DNA of 26,048 nucleotides from DAOSVX01 sp964616495. GTDB taxonomy: Bacteria > Bacillota_I > Bacilli_A > RF39 > UBA660. Location of the stretch: positions 1 through 26,048 of the forward strand of contig CAZTRF010000011.1 in NCBI GenBank assembly GCA_964616495.1, written 5' to 3'. Each line of letters begins with the position of its first letter. Position 1 is the stretch's first letter. A program made the translations under genes and the position numbers. This document shows, one piece after another, positions 1 through 7,774 of the stretch. The notes beneath the pieces are model-generated. The model made no database searches and was not told where the DNA came from. It worked only from the letters and a program-made list of their open reading frames with translations.

Positions 1-817
1 TTTCATAAGGTAAAGTTTGTCTTTTTATAGCCCACTCATGAATATAGCCCACTACTTCTTCAATATTTTTACAAAGTTTAATATTAGGATTAACAATAAA
101 GTTTAATTTTTTTAAATACTTTAGTGATTCTAAATGAGTTTTAAATAGGTTCTCAGGAATATGATAAAAGAATGCTTCTAATTTTCGTTCTTTGGTTATA
201 GAACTATCCAACTGCCTAACACTCCCAGCTGCCGCATTTCGAGGATTTTGAAATAAAGACAATTTTTCTTCCTTTCTTTTTTCATTAATCTCATTAAAAG
301 CAGCTTTACTCATATATATTTCGCCACGAACTTCAATATTAATGTTTTCTTTTAAATTAGTGGGTATTTCTTTAATTGTTTTAACATTATGGGTAATATT
401 CTCGCCAATTACTCCGTCTCCTCTAGTTAAGCCATATTTTAAATTGCCGTTTTGATAAGTTAAAGAAATGCTTAGTCCATCTATTTTTAATTCACAAACA
501 TATTCAGGATTTTTTATTTCTTTTCTAACTCGTTCATCAAAGTCTCTTATTTCTTCTTCGTTAAAAACATTGGCTAGACTAAATAAAGGAATCTTATGAG
601 TCACTTTTTCAAATTTACTTATAACATCGCTTCCAACATGTTGAGTTGGAGAGTCAGGCATTATATATTGAGGATAGCTTTGTTCTAATTTTTCCAATTC
701 ATTTAAAAGACTATCATATTCGTTATCAGTTACTGATGGATTATTATTTAAATAGTATTCCCTATTATATTTATTTAATAAATTTACCAATTCTTCAATT
801 CTTTTTTGAGCATCCAT
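1..817 (-). CDS. ligA: NAD-dependent DNA ligase LigA, 3' end outside window
   Basis: This gene seals nicks in DNA using NAD+, in replication and repair. Reading back from ATG at 817, 272 codons are visible with no stop. They begin MDAQKRIEELVNLLNKYNRE (the Ia domain that binds NMN) and contain the adenylation motif CELKIDGLSISL, where the lysine of KIDG is the AMP-accepting residue. Further on are TRGDG, EVRGE and NPRNAAAGS, all hallmarks of LigA. The visible part stops at LPYE, just inside the adenylation domain; the OB-fold, zinc, HhH and BRCT domains lie outside. The start is preceded by GGTGA in a leader of only about 12 nt. An own promoter sits behind the terminator of the upstream gene, so ligA need not be co-transcribed with pcrA although it is near it, as in many Bacillota. 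Confidence 0.95.
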   Translation of the reverse strand, partial: MDAQKRIEELVNLLNKYNREYYLNNNPSVTDNEYDSLLNELEKLEQSYPQYIMPDSPTQHVGSDVISKFEKVTHKIPLFSLANVFNEEEIRDFDERVRKEIKNPEYVCELKIDGLSISLTYQNGNLKYGLTRGDGVIGENITHNVKTIKEIPTNLKENINIEVRGEIYMSKAAFNEINEKRKEEKLSLFQNPRNAAAGSVRQLDSSITKERKLEAFFYHIPENLFKTHLESLKYLKKLNFIVNPNIKLCKNIEEVVGYIHEWAIKRQTLPYE

Positions 818-835
818 GTTAATTTCACCATCATT

Positions 836-844
836 ATTATATCA
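836..844 (-). promoter_or_regulatory. ligA promoter, extended -10
   Basis: On the minus strand TGA is followed directly by TATAAT (hexamer at 836-841). No good -35 is seen; the 17-bp spacer is the U-tract of the preceding terminator. Predicted transcription start is near 829, giving a leader of about 12 nt that contains GGTGA before the ATG at 817. Confidence 0.6.
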
Positions 845-869
845 AAAAAAAATAGATATAACTATCTAT
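844..869 (-). terminator. Terminator of the nucleotidyltransferase gene
   Basis: Minus-strand stem ATAGATA/TATCTAT (863-869 with 852-858), a 4-nt loop, then nine T. The TAG stop at 862-864 lies within the hairpin. The T-tract runs straight into the ligA -10. Confidence 0.65.
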
Positions 870-1770
870 CTTTAACTTCTTGCCATAAATTAGAAGGATA
901 TTTTCCAATTTCAATTAATTTTGCAATTGCCTTAACCACTTCATCTTTATCTTCTTTATATGTAACTCCATACCATTTTGAATTCGTATCAAGCAATTTC
1001 ATATTTACTTTTTTTTCTTTAATAAGTTCTTCTAAAGTTTGAGGAAGTAAAAATTCACCTTTATTTAAATCGGTTTCCTTATTTCCTAAGAACTTTGCAA
1101 ATTTTTCTTCCAAGTAATTAAAAATAGTTGGTGTAAAACACATAGCATTCATCGATACTAAGGCATTATCTTTTACTATAAAGCTTTTATTTCCATCTAG
1201 AGGGCTTGCTATAATAACATTATTTTCTTTAATAACTGATGATTCAAGCAAGTCACTAACGTAGCCATTTTCGTCTATTACAATACCTCTTTTAACTGCT
1301 CCATTTAAAGCAAGGGTATTGGCAACGTGGTAGCCCACTAATGCATAATTTGTGCTTTTAAAACTAGTTTCACTCAAATGTTTAGCCATTTCTTCATAAC
1401 AATTTGTTCCATAAAAGTCATCTGAATTAATAACTGCAAAATTATCTGTTATATAATTTTTAGCACATAAAACAGCTTGCCCCGTCCCCCATGGTTTTTG
1501 TCTACTAATATCTACCTTTATTGGAATATCTTCTAGTTTTTGAAAAGCATATTCAACTTTAATTTTGCTTTCTAGTCTTTTACCAACCGTACTTCTAAAC
1601 AAATCTAAGTTTTCTTCTTTAATTACAAAAACTACCTTATCAAATCCACACTTAATGGCATCATAAATTGAATAATCTAAAAGAAATTCTCCATTAGGAC
1701 CAAATGGTTCTATTTGTTTTAGTCCTCCAAACCGACTACCCATTCCGGCTGCCATAATTAATAACGTCAT
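862..1770 (-). CDS. NTP-transferase family nucleotidyltransferase (sugar-1-phosphate type)
   Basis: A 302-residue cytoplasmic enzyme of the GT-A-like nucleotidyltransferase superfamily, which transfers NMP from an NTP onto a sugar phosphate or similar alcohol phosphate. The N-terminus carries the signature loop AAGMGSRFGG (residues 7-16) followed by K18, which bind the nucleotide. NSDDFYG (about 115-121) supplies the metal-binding aspartate. The length fits a single catalytic domain with no left-handed beta-helix. The exact sugar cannot be read from the sequence. It starts 4 nt after the pcrA stop, so it is translated from the same message, and it ends in a terminator before ligA. Its position between pcrA and ligA is odd, because these two usually adjoin. 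Family assignment is secure, substrate unknown. Confidence 0.85.
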   Translation of the reverse strand: MTLLIMAAGMGSRFGGLKQIEPFGPNGEFLLDYSIYDAIKCGFDKVVFVIKEENLDLFRSTVGKRLESKIKVEYAFQKLEDIPIKVDISRQKPWGTGQAVLCAKNYITDNFAVINSDDFYGTNCYEEMAKHLSETSFKSTNYALVGYHVANTLALNGAVKRGIVIDENGYVSDLLESSVIKENNVIIASPLDGNKSFIVKDNALVSMNAMCFTPTIFNYLEEKFAKFLGNKETDLNKGEFLLPQTLEELIKEKKVNMKLLDTNSKWYGVTYKEDKDEVVKAIAKLIEIGKYPSNLWQEVKDR

Positions 1771-1774
1771 TTTC

Positions 1775-3862
1775 TTAACCTACTTTCTTAATACTTTTAT
1801 GATTTTTTAATAATTTTATTATACCATAATTTTTAGCAAAAGCGACCTCTATAAAGCGATCATCTACTCCAATTACAACTCCATTGCCATACTTTTCATG
1901 AACAACAATATCGCCCTTTTTATATTCTCCAATGTTTTCACCATAAAAAGATTCTTTTTTTATTTTCTTCTGTTCTACATTTTTTTCATCTAATAAAGCA
2001 TCATCGATTTCTTTTATAAAGCGACTAGGAGAATTTATTTGCTCTCTGCCATATAGCATCCTTCTTTTGGCATTTGAAAGAAAAAGATATTCTTTAGCTC
2101 GAGTAATGCCCACATAACAAAGCCTTCTTTCTTCTTCTAAACCATCAGGTTCCAAAAAAGCATTTGAATGGGGAAATATTCCTTCTTCCATTCCTATTAA
2201 AAAAACTGCTTTAAATTCTAATCCTTTAGCACTATGAAGGGTCATTAGAGTAATGGCATCATCAATGTGTTTGTATTCATTCATATCGCTAACTAAACTA
2301 ACCCCCTCTAAAAAGTCGTTTAAATTAACGCTGCCAGTACTTTCTTCAAAAGAAGCTGTTAAACTTTTGAACTCCATTAAATTTTCAACTCTCAAATCGC
2401 TTTCTAAAGTTCGATCATTTTTAAGTTCTTCTAAAAGACCACTTTTATTTAAAATATCTTCTACCAATTCTGTAAGGGAAAGATTTAAAGAATCTTCTGT
2501 TAACTCAATAATTAGTTTTTTAAATTCCAATTCTTTGCCCTTTTCAATGGCATCAAATAAAGAAATGTTTTCTAACTTGCTTTTTTCTTGTAATAACTCA
2601 ACTGTTTTATTTCCTATTCCTCTTTTAGGACTGTTAATAACTCTTTTTAGACTAATTTCATCTAATGGGTTGGCAACCAATCTTAAATAACAAATTAAAT
2701 CTTTTATTTCTTTTCGATTATAAAAATAATAACTCCCTACAATTCTATAAGGAATGTTTTTGGCTAAAAAACTTTCTTCAACAATTCTAGACTGAGCATT
2801 GGTTCGATATAAAACAGCTATATCTTTATTTTTAAAACCAAGATCTTTCAATTTGCCAATTTCTTCAATCACTAAATTACATTCATGGCGTTCTTCATAG
2901 CCTCTCATATATTTTATTTTGGGACCGTCTCCTAAATTAGTCCATAAATTTTTTTCTTTTCTTTTTTTATTATTTTTTATTACTGAGTTAGCTGCACTTA
3001 GAATGTTTTGAGTACTACGGTAATTCTCCTCTAATAAAATAACCTTGGTATTAGAAAAGTATTTTTCAAAATTTAAAATGTTTTCATAATTGGCATTTCT
3101 AAACCCATATATACTCTGATCAGCATCACCAACCACAAATACATTCTGATATTTTGACCCTAATAATTTGGTTAGTTGCAACTGTATCTCATTAGTATCN
3201 NNNNNNNNNTGATATTCATCTATTAAAATATATTTAAACTTATTTTGATAGTGTTCTAATACTTCTGGATAGTTTTTAAATAATTTTACTGGTAAAGATA
3301 ATAAATCATCAAAGTCAACCGAGTTATTCTTATGAATTATTTCTTCATATTCTTTATATATTGCTACCACTTTTTTTTCTATATCGGTATTAAATAAAGA
3401 ATTGATTTCGCTAATATTTAAATTTTCACTTTTAATAAAACTAATTCTATTTCTAATATAGTTAGGGGCAATAATTTTTGAATCTAAATCCATTTCTTTT
3501 AAAATTCTTTTAATAACAGTTACGGTATCATCACTATCTAAAATAGTTACATTGCTATTAAATCCTAAATTACGGGCATTTTCTCTAATTATTTTTAATC
3601 CAAATGAATGAAAAGTACCAATATAGCTTTCATTATTATAAACCAAGCCTTCGACTCTTTCTTTCATTTCTTTAGCAGCTTTATTAGTAAAGGTTATTGC
3701 TAAAATATTATAATCTGGTACTCCATCTTCTATTAATTTAGCAATTCTTGTCGTTAAAACTTTTGTTTTTCCACTTCCGGCTCCAGCTATAACCAAACAA
3801 GGCCCATCCCGATGTAATACCGCTTCTTTTTGTTTATCATTTAAATTATTTATATCTATCAT
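1775..3862 (-). CDS. pcrA: ATP-dependent 3'-5' DNA helicase PcrA (UvrD family), interrupted by an assembly gap
   Basis: A superfamily 1A helicase for repair and for removing proteins from DNA. Visible motifs in order are the Q-motif region LNDKQKEAV, Walker A AGAGSGKT (about 26-33), motif Ia TFTNKAAKEM, motif II LIDEY..DTN, motif III VGDADQSIYGFR, motif IV ENYRST, motif V TLHSAKGLEF and motif VI RRLCYVGITRA. The C-terminus has the small Tudor-like domain of Gram-positive PcrA (GDIVVHEKYGNG...). A run of ten N falls inside motif II. The reading frame is kept, and the family motif DEYQDTN predicts that only one base is missing, so the true protein is about 692 aa rather than 695. The start ATG has a strong GGAGG 8 nt upstream. 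The 95-aa gene lies just upstream, separated by a terminator-like hairpin. Confidence 0.95.
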   Translation of the reverse strand: MIDINNLNDKQKEAVLHRDGPCLVIAGAGSGKTKVLTTRIAKLIEDGVPDYNILAITFTNKAAKEMKERVEGLVYNNESYIGTFHSFGLKIIRENARNLGFNSNVTILDSDDTVTVIKRILKEMDLDSKIIAPNYIRNRISFIKSENLNISEINSLFNTDIEKKVVAIYKEYEEIIHKNNSVDFDDLLSLPVKLFKNYPEVLEHYQNKFKYILIDEYXXXXDTNEIQLQLTKLLGSKYQNVFVVGDADQSIYGFRNANYENILNFEKYFSNTKVILLEENYRSTQNILSAANSVIKNNKKRKEKNLWTNLGDGPKIKYMRGYEERHECNLVIEEIGKLKDLGFKNKDIAVLYRTNAQSRIVEESFLAKNIPYRIVGSYYFYNRKEIKDLICYLRLVANPLDEISLKRVINSPKRGIGNKTVELLQEKSKLENISLFDAIEKGKELEFKKLIIELTEDSLNLSLTELVEDILNKSGLLEELKNDRTLESDLRVENLMEFKSLTASFEESTGSVNLNDFLEGVSLVSDMNEYKHIDDAITLMTLHSAKGLEFKAVFLIGMEEGIFPHSNAFLEPDGLEEERRLCYVGITRAKEYLFLSNAKRRMLYGREQINSPSRFIKEIDDALLDEKNVEQKKIKKESFYGENIGEYKKGDIVVHEKYGNGVVIGVDDRFIEVAFAKNYGIIKLLKNHKSIKKVG
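3200..3209. other. Assembly gap (10 N) inside pcrA motif II
   Basis: Ten undetermined bases stand between codons for DEY and DTN. On the coding strand the base pair before the gap is CA, so one purine would complete a Gln codon and restore the invariant DEYQDTN. The gap is therefore a fixed-size scaffold filler with about nine surplus bases. Confidence 0.9.
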
Positions 3863-3875
3863 AAAATCCTCCAGT

Positions 3876-3906
3876 TTTAAAAACCATAGGGCTTAAGCTA
3901 TGGTTT
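3876..3906 (-). terminator. Terminator or attenuator between the 95-aa gene and pcrA
   Basis: Minus-strand stem AAACCATAG/CTATGGTTT with an 8-nt loop, followed by a short T-run (stem 3881-3889 with 3898-3906). The TAA stop of the 95-aa gene overlaps the stem. The T-run ends only a few bases before the pcrA GGAGG. No convincing separate pcrA promoter is seen, so partial read-through may set pcrA expression. Confidence 0.55.
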
Positions 3907-4192
3907 ATAATTGTTCAACTAAATCGGGATTTTTCTTTAACTTTTCAATTAAATCATCTCGATCATATTTTTGAAATATATCTTCAAAAGCTTGGTTATC
4001 CATTAAAAATATTTCAGCATGTTTAGTAAATATTTCTTTAAAGTTTTCAACTCCTAAGTTTTTTAAATAGTTTAAATTAGCTTCAACCAAATCATCAAAA
4101 CTTTGAAGTTTGTCTACTAAAAATTCACTATTACTTTTAGAAAAACTTTTAATCTCACCGCTATTAAAGCCATACGCTTCTAAATATTTCAT
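3905..4192 (-). CDS. Small helical protein of unknown function (95 aa)
   Basis: I do not recognise this protein. It is acidic, soluble-looking and helical, with no signal peptide or membrane segment. The pattern LEAYGFNSGEI, then LVEANLNYLKNLGVENFKEIF, then FLMDNQAFEDIF faintly resembles the helical repeat of mTERF-like proteins (a leucine-rich 'LG+' helix pair); this is only a resemblance. Its ATG overlaps the stop of the 577-aa gene as TAATG, so translation is probably coupled and the two products may act together. It carries no catalytic motif. The reading is supported by coupling, codon use like its neighbours, and the terminator at its 3' end. Confidence 0.75.
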   Translation of the reverse strand: MKYLEAYGFNSGEIKSFSKSNSEFLVDKLQSFDDLVEANLNYLKNLGVENFKEIFTKHAEIFLMDNQAFEDIFQKYDRDDLIEKLKKNPDLVEQL

Positions 4193-5925
4193 TAGGCAAC
4201 CCCTCCCAATGTTTTCTGTGGCACCAATATGTCGGTTGAGTTTAAACTTCCATATGTTATTGCCATTTCAATTATTTCTGATTCGCTTAGCTCTTTTTCA
4301 AAGTCAGATGCCAAAATTCTTTTTAAATTATTTTCAATTCTAGACTTTGCTATCCAATGACCTCCAACCTTATAATATCCAGGTCTTATTTCATCCGCTG
4401 CCAAAGCTATCTTTTCAGCAAAATCTGTTAATCTAAATAAATCTGGTTCTACTTGTCCTTCTTTATAAGAATTTAATTTATCAGTAATTTCTTCGCCAAA
4501 ATATTTCTTAAAGGCCATTGAACTATTTTCTCTAGCCATTGCCATTTCTTCTGCGTTAGGAAATATTATTTTAGCAAATTTTTTGCCCTGAACTATATTT
4601 TCAAAGTTTTCTCCATACATTTCTACTGTATCAGCTAAAAGAGTTGACAAATCTGATGGTGCTAACAATTTTCTTATATCTCTTTCATCTTCCACACCAA
4701 TAAAATATTCAGCGGCTTCTTTTAGCCTTCTAGCCATTTCTTCATTAGAAATATTGCATAAAAGTACTGGGAATTTTTCAAGAAGATGATCTTTTCCTAA
4801 TATCTTTTGGAGATATAAAACATTGGCAACATGTTCTCTTACCTGTTCAATAGGATAAGTAAGAGTTACAATATTAACCATTTCCAAATCAATTCCAGCA
4901 TCTTCAAAAACAGTTATGTTATCTTCTAAATCTTTTCTAGACATTTTTACCAATTGTTTATCAACTAGTAAAACGTCTTTTTTAAGTTTACCCATGCTTA
5001 CTAACATCTGACCATTATCACTTAGTTGCTCAGGATCTTTTTCCATTGCCTTGTCTAAATCAACCATTTCTTCCTCCACACTTTTGCTTTCTTCTTCATC
5101 TGGAATTGAAATATATTGGATTTCAGTTTCTGAATTTGTTTCAGTTTCTCCAATAAGTTGATCAAGACGTTCAGAAACCTTACGACAATATTCAGCTATA
5201 TCTTCATCTGGAACATCAACTATTACTATTTTTGATTGTTCATCTTCATCTTTAACAAAAATCTCTGAAGCTCGACGGCAGTACTCCAAAATATCTTCAT
5301 CTGGAATATCAACTTCTACCATTTTAGATTTTTTATCTTTTGCTTCAAAACGATTTAAACTATCGCCCGAACTAATTATTTCAATAAAATCATATAATTC
5401 ATCATCGCTAAATAAGGGGGCTCCGGTTTCATCAATAAAGGTCCCCAAAAGTTCTTTTATTTGGCCAATAGTCATTCCTACTAATAGACCTTTTGCTATA
5501 TTATTTTTTAATAATTCGCATTGTTTTTTGTACTTTTTAAAATTAGTATCAGCCAAATGATAATTTTGCATTAAAACTGCTAAATTGGCTGCTTTTTCTT
5601 CAACCTCTAATTGAAGTTTTAATAATAAGAAAGGAAGATCAGTTTTAAACTTTTTAGTAGCTTCTAAATATTCCGTTACTTCAGGAACTGATGTCTCTAA
5701 TATAGTTTGCCTGATAATAATGTCAGTTTTATCCTCCAAGGCATCGCTAACATCTTGAAGGCGATTAAACCCTTCAACTAAATCCGCTACCTCTCCATCT
5801 AACGTCTCATATAAAATCCTAGCATTTTCAGTCGCCATCTCAATAGCCTTATATTGAGAACTTTCAGGATCTAGTAATGCTTGAACTTTCTTCAAAGTAG
5901 CATTATATTTTTCTATTGCCTGCAT
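4192..5925 (-). CDS. Large acidic helical protein of unknown function with an internal PDE repeat (577 aa)
   Basis: Unrecognised protein with no signal peptide or membrane span, probably cytoplasmic. The first 150 residues are strongly helical and heptad-like (coiled-coil character). Residues 202-221 and 233-252 form a clear duplicated unit, V-D-(I/V)-PDEDI-x-EYCR. A degenerate third copy, ISIPDEEES, lies near 272, followed by a glutamate-rich linker. The C-terminal half (about 320-550) has repeating helices such as LEDNITVFEDAGIDLEMVNIVTLTYP, which recall mTERF-type or other helical repeat proteins without being diagnostic. The start has AAGGAG at good spacing and a near-consensus promoter at 5954-5982. 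It is the first gene of a two-gene unit and may read on into pcrA. A scaffold or nucleic-acid role is possible, but nothing in the sequence proves it. Confidence 0.8.
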   Translation of the reverse strand: MQAIEKYNATLKKVQALLDPESSQYKAIEMATENARILYETLDGEVADLVEGFNRLQDVSDALEDKTDIIIRQTILETSVPEVTEYLEATKKFKTDLPFLLLKLQLEVEEKAANLAVLMQNYHLADTNFKKYKKQCELLKNNIAKGLLVGMTIGQIKELLGTFIDETGAPLFSDDELYDFIEIISSGDSLNRFEAKDKKSKMVEVDIPDEDILEYCRRASEIFVKDEDEQSKIVIVDVPDEDIAEYCRKVSERLDQLIGETETNSETEIQYISIPDEEESKSVEEEMVDLDKAMEKDPEQLSDNGQMLVSMGKLKKDVLLVDKQLVKMSRKDLEDNITVFEDAGIDLEMVNIVTLTYPIEQVREHVANVLYLQKILGKDHLLEKFPVLLCNISNEEMARRLKEAAEYFIGVEDERDIRKLLAPSDLSTLLADTVEMYGENFENIVQGKKFAKIIFPNAEEMAMARENSSMAFKKYFGEEITDKLNSYKEGQVEPDLFRLTDFAEKIALAADEIRPGYYKVGGHWIAKSRIENNLKRILASDFEKELSESEIIEMAITYGSLNSTDILVPQKTLGGVA

Positions 5926-5953
5926 GTAAAAATCACTCCTTATTATTAATTAA

Positions 5954-5982
5954 ATTATATCATTCTCAGATTATGATGTAAA
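5954..5982 (-). promoter_or_regulatory. Promoter of the 577-aa gene
   Basis: Minus strand: -35 TTTACA (5977-5982), 17-bp spacer ending in TGA, -10 TATAAT (5954-5959). The leader is about 20 nt with AAGGAG. Confidence 0.75.
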
Positions 5983-6045
5983 GTAATACCCATGAACTTT
6001 CTTCGTTTTTTAGAATAAGATAGTTATGAAAGGAAGATTTAAATT

Positions 6046-7032
6046 ATGAAAAAAATAATAACTTTTAGTTTTATCTTAATTCTTTTGATTTTAGGAATTT
6101 TCGGATTAATTAAAAGTAAAGACAAGAAAAATGGTTTAACAAAGGTAAAAGTTGCCGAAGTTACTCATAGTGCTTTTTATGCTCCATTTTATGTAGCTAT
6201 TGAAAATGGTTATTTTGAAAAAGAAGGGCTTGATATAGAATTAATCTTGACCCCAGGAGCTGATAAAGTTGGAGCAGCAGTTTTATCAAATGATGTTAAT
6301 ATTGGTTTTTGCGGTCCTGAAAATTCAATTTATGTCTATAACGGTGGTGAAGAAGATTATATTGTAAGTTTTGCAGGGCTTACTAAACGAGATGGTCAAT
6401 TCATTATTTCAAGGGAAAAAATCGATAATTTTAGTTTAGACAACATGATTGGAAAAGAAGTTTTAGGAGGAAGAGTTGGGGGCATGCCTTTGCTTAACTT
6501 TCAAAAGGCTTTATTAAATGAAAATATTGCTTTAAATGAAGTAAATATTAATACTTCTATAGAATTTGCTGCATTAACTGGTTCTTTCATTGGTGGAACA
6601 GGTGACTTTGTTAACTTATTTGAACCAAATGCGACCAAATTAGAAAAAGAAGGATATGGATATGTTGTAGCTTCTGTGGGTAATTATTCAGATGAAGTTC
6701 CATATACTGCTTTTAATGCTCGCAAAAGTTATTTACAAGAAAATGAAAAAACTATCAATTCTTTCGTAAAAGCAATAAATGAAGGGGTAAAGTTTTGTAA
6801 AGAAAATAATGGTAATAAAATAGCGAAGGTTATCTTAGGGCAATTCCCCGATACTTCTCTATCTGATCTTACCATTATAGTTGAAAGATATAAAAAAGCC
6901 GATTCATGGCTTGATACCCCATTTATTTCAGAAGAATCGTTTAACAATCTTCAAGAAATAATGATTCTAAATAATCAAATTAATAAAAAAGTTCCATATC
7001 AAAAGTTAATTAACAACTTTTATAATGAATAA
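6046..7032 (+). CDS. ABC transporter substrate-binding protein, NMT1/THI5-like (NitT/TauT family)
   Basis: The solute receptor of the importer encoded with the next two genes. It has an N-terminal hydrophobic segment (residues 1-21). A periplasmic-binding-like domain follows, opening VKVAEVTHSAFYAPFYVAIENGYFEKEGL, then a GADKVGAAVLSNDVNIGFCGPE segment typical of the NMT1/SsuA/TauA superfamily. Members bind small organic ligands such as pyrimidine precursors of thiamine, sulfonates, nitrate or riboflavin; the ligand here cannot be told. No lipobox cysteine follows the hydrophobic segment, so the protein looks membrane-anchored by an uncleaved helix and not lipidated, unlike usual Gram-positive relatives. 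The start has GAAAGGAAG upstream. No TPP or other riboswitch is recognisable in the 120-bp divergent gap, and I could not place a good promoter. Confidence 0.88.
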   Translation: MKKIITFSFILILLILGIFGLIKSKDKKNGLTKVKVAEVTHSAFYAPFYVAIENGYFEKEGLDIELILTPGADKVGAAVLSNDVNIGFCGPENSIYVYNGGEEDYIVSFAGLTKRDGQFIISREKIDNFSLDNMIGKEVLGGRVGGMPLLNFQKALLNENIALNEVNINTSIEFAALTGSFIGGTGDFVNLFEPNATKLEKEGYGYVVASVGNYSDEVPYTAFNARKSYLQENEKTINSFVKAINEGVKFCKENNGNKIAKVILGQFPDTSLSDLTIIVERYKKADSWLDTPFISEESFNNLQEIMILNNQINKKVPYQKLINNFYNE

Positions 7033-7774
7033 TTTTTTAAAAATTATAAATATATCTAAAATATATAATAGTGATAATGGAGAAATAGAGGCCATTAAAG
7101 ACATTTCTTTTAATGTCACTGAAGGAGATTTTATTGCTATAGTTGGTCCTAGTGGATGTGGTAAAAGCACTTTATTATCTATTATTAGTGGCCTAGAAGA
7201 AAAAACTGGCGGAAAAATTAAATTTAACAAAGATAAAATTACTATTGGATATATGCTTCAACAAGATGCTTTATTTCCATGGTTAAGCGTACTAGATAAT
7301 ACTTTATTGGGAATATCTATTAAACAGAAAATAACCAACAAAGATATTGCCAAAATTAAAAATATGTTAAAAAAATATGGATTAGAAGATTATTTAGATA
7401 AATATCCTAATGAACTATCGGGAGGAATGCGTCAACGAGTAGCATTAATCAGGACTCTGGCTACTAAGCCAGATATTCTTCTTTTAGATGAACCCTTTTG
7501 TGCTTTAGACTATCAAACCAGATTACAGGTGAGCGATGATGTTTATAAAATAATTAGAGAAAATAATAAAACCACTTTGTTGGTAACTCATGATTTGGCG
7601 GAAGCCATTAGCATGGCCGATAAAATTATAGTTTTATCAAAAAGGCCCACGTCAATAAAGACAATATACTCCATTAATTTAACTAACAAAAGTACCCCCA
7701 TCAATAATCGTAAAGCTCCTGAATTTAGCAAATATTATGAAAGTTTATGGAAAGCCTTAGATAATCATGAGTGA
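7025..7774 (+). CDS. ABC transporter ATP-binding protein (SsuB/TauB/NrtD type)
   Basis: A 249-residue ATPase that powers the importer from the cytoplasmic face. All ABC motifs are intact: Walker A GPSGCGKST (about 44-52), Q-loop QQDALFPW, signature LSGGMRQR, Walker B ILLLDEPFCALD and H-loop VTHDLAEA. The Q-loop and the 'EA' after the switch histidine match the nitrate/sulfonate/taurine subfamily. Its ATG lies inside the end of the binding-protein gene (8-nt overlap), and its own end overlaps the permease by 8 nt. The three genes therefore form one translationally coupled operon. The subfamily is clear; the substrate is inherited from the unknown specificity of the binding protein. Confidence 0.93.
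   Translation: MNNFLKIINISKIYNSDNGEIEAIKDISFNVTEGDFIAIVGPSGCGKSTLLSIISGLEEKTGGKIKFNKDKITIGYMLQQDALFPWLSVLDNTLLGISIKQKITNKDIAKIKNMLKKYGLEDYLDKYPNELSGGMRQRVALIRTLATKPDILLLDEPFCALDYQTRLQVSDDVYKIIRENNKTTLLVTHDLAEAISMADKIIVLSKRPTSIKTIYSINLTNKSTPINNRKAPEFSKYYESLWKALDNHE

Noticed and set aside
806..1042. 78-aa plus-strand open frame across the ligA start and the nucleotidyltransferase 3' end
   Set aside because: It covers the ligA promoter and terminator on the other strand and has no ribosome site.
2253..2690. 145-aa plus-strand open frame opposite pcrA
   Set aside because: It mirrors a conserved helicase coding region; composition is that of an antisense shadow, with no start signals.
5926..6045. 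Thiamine (TPP) or other riboswitch before the ABC operon, since the binding protein is THI5-like
   Set aside because: The conserved TPP core (CTGAGA, ACCTGAT-type segments) is absent and the gap is too short with the divergent promoter in it.
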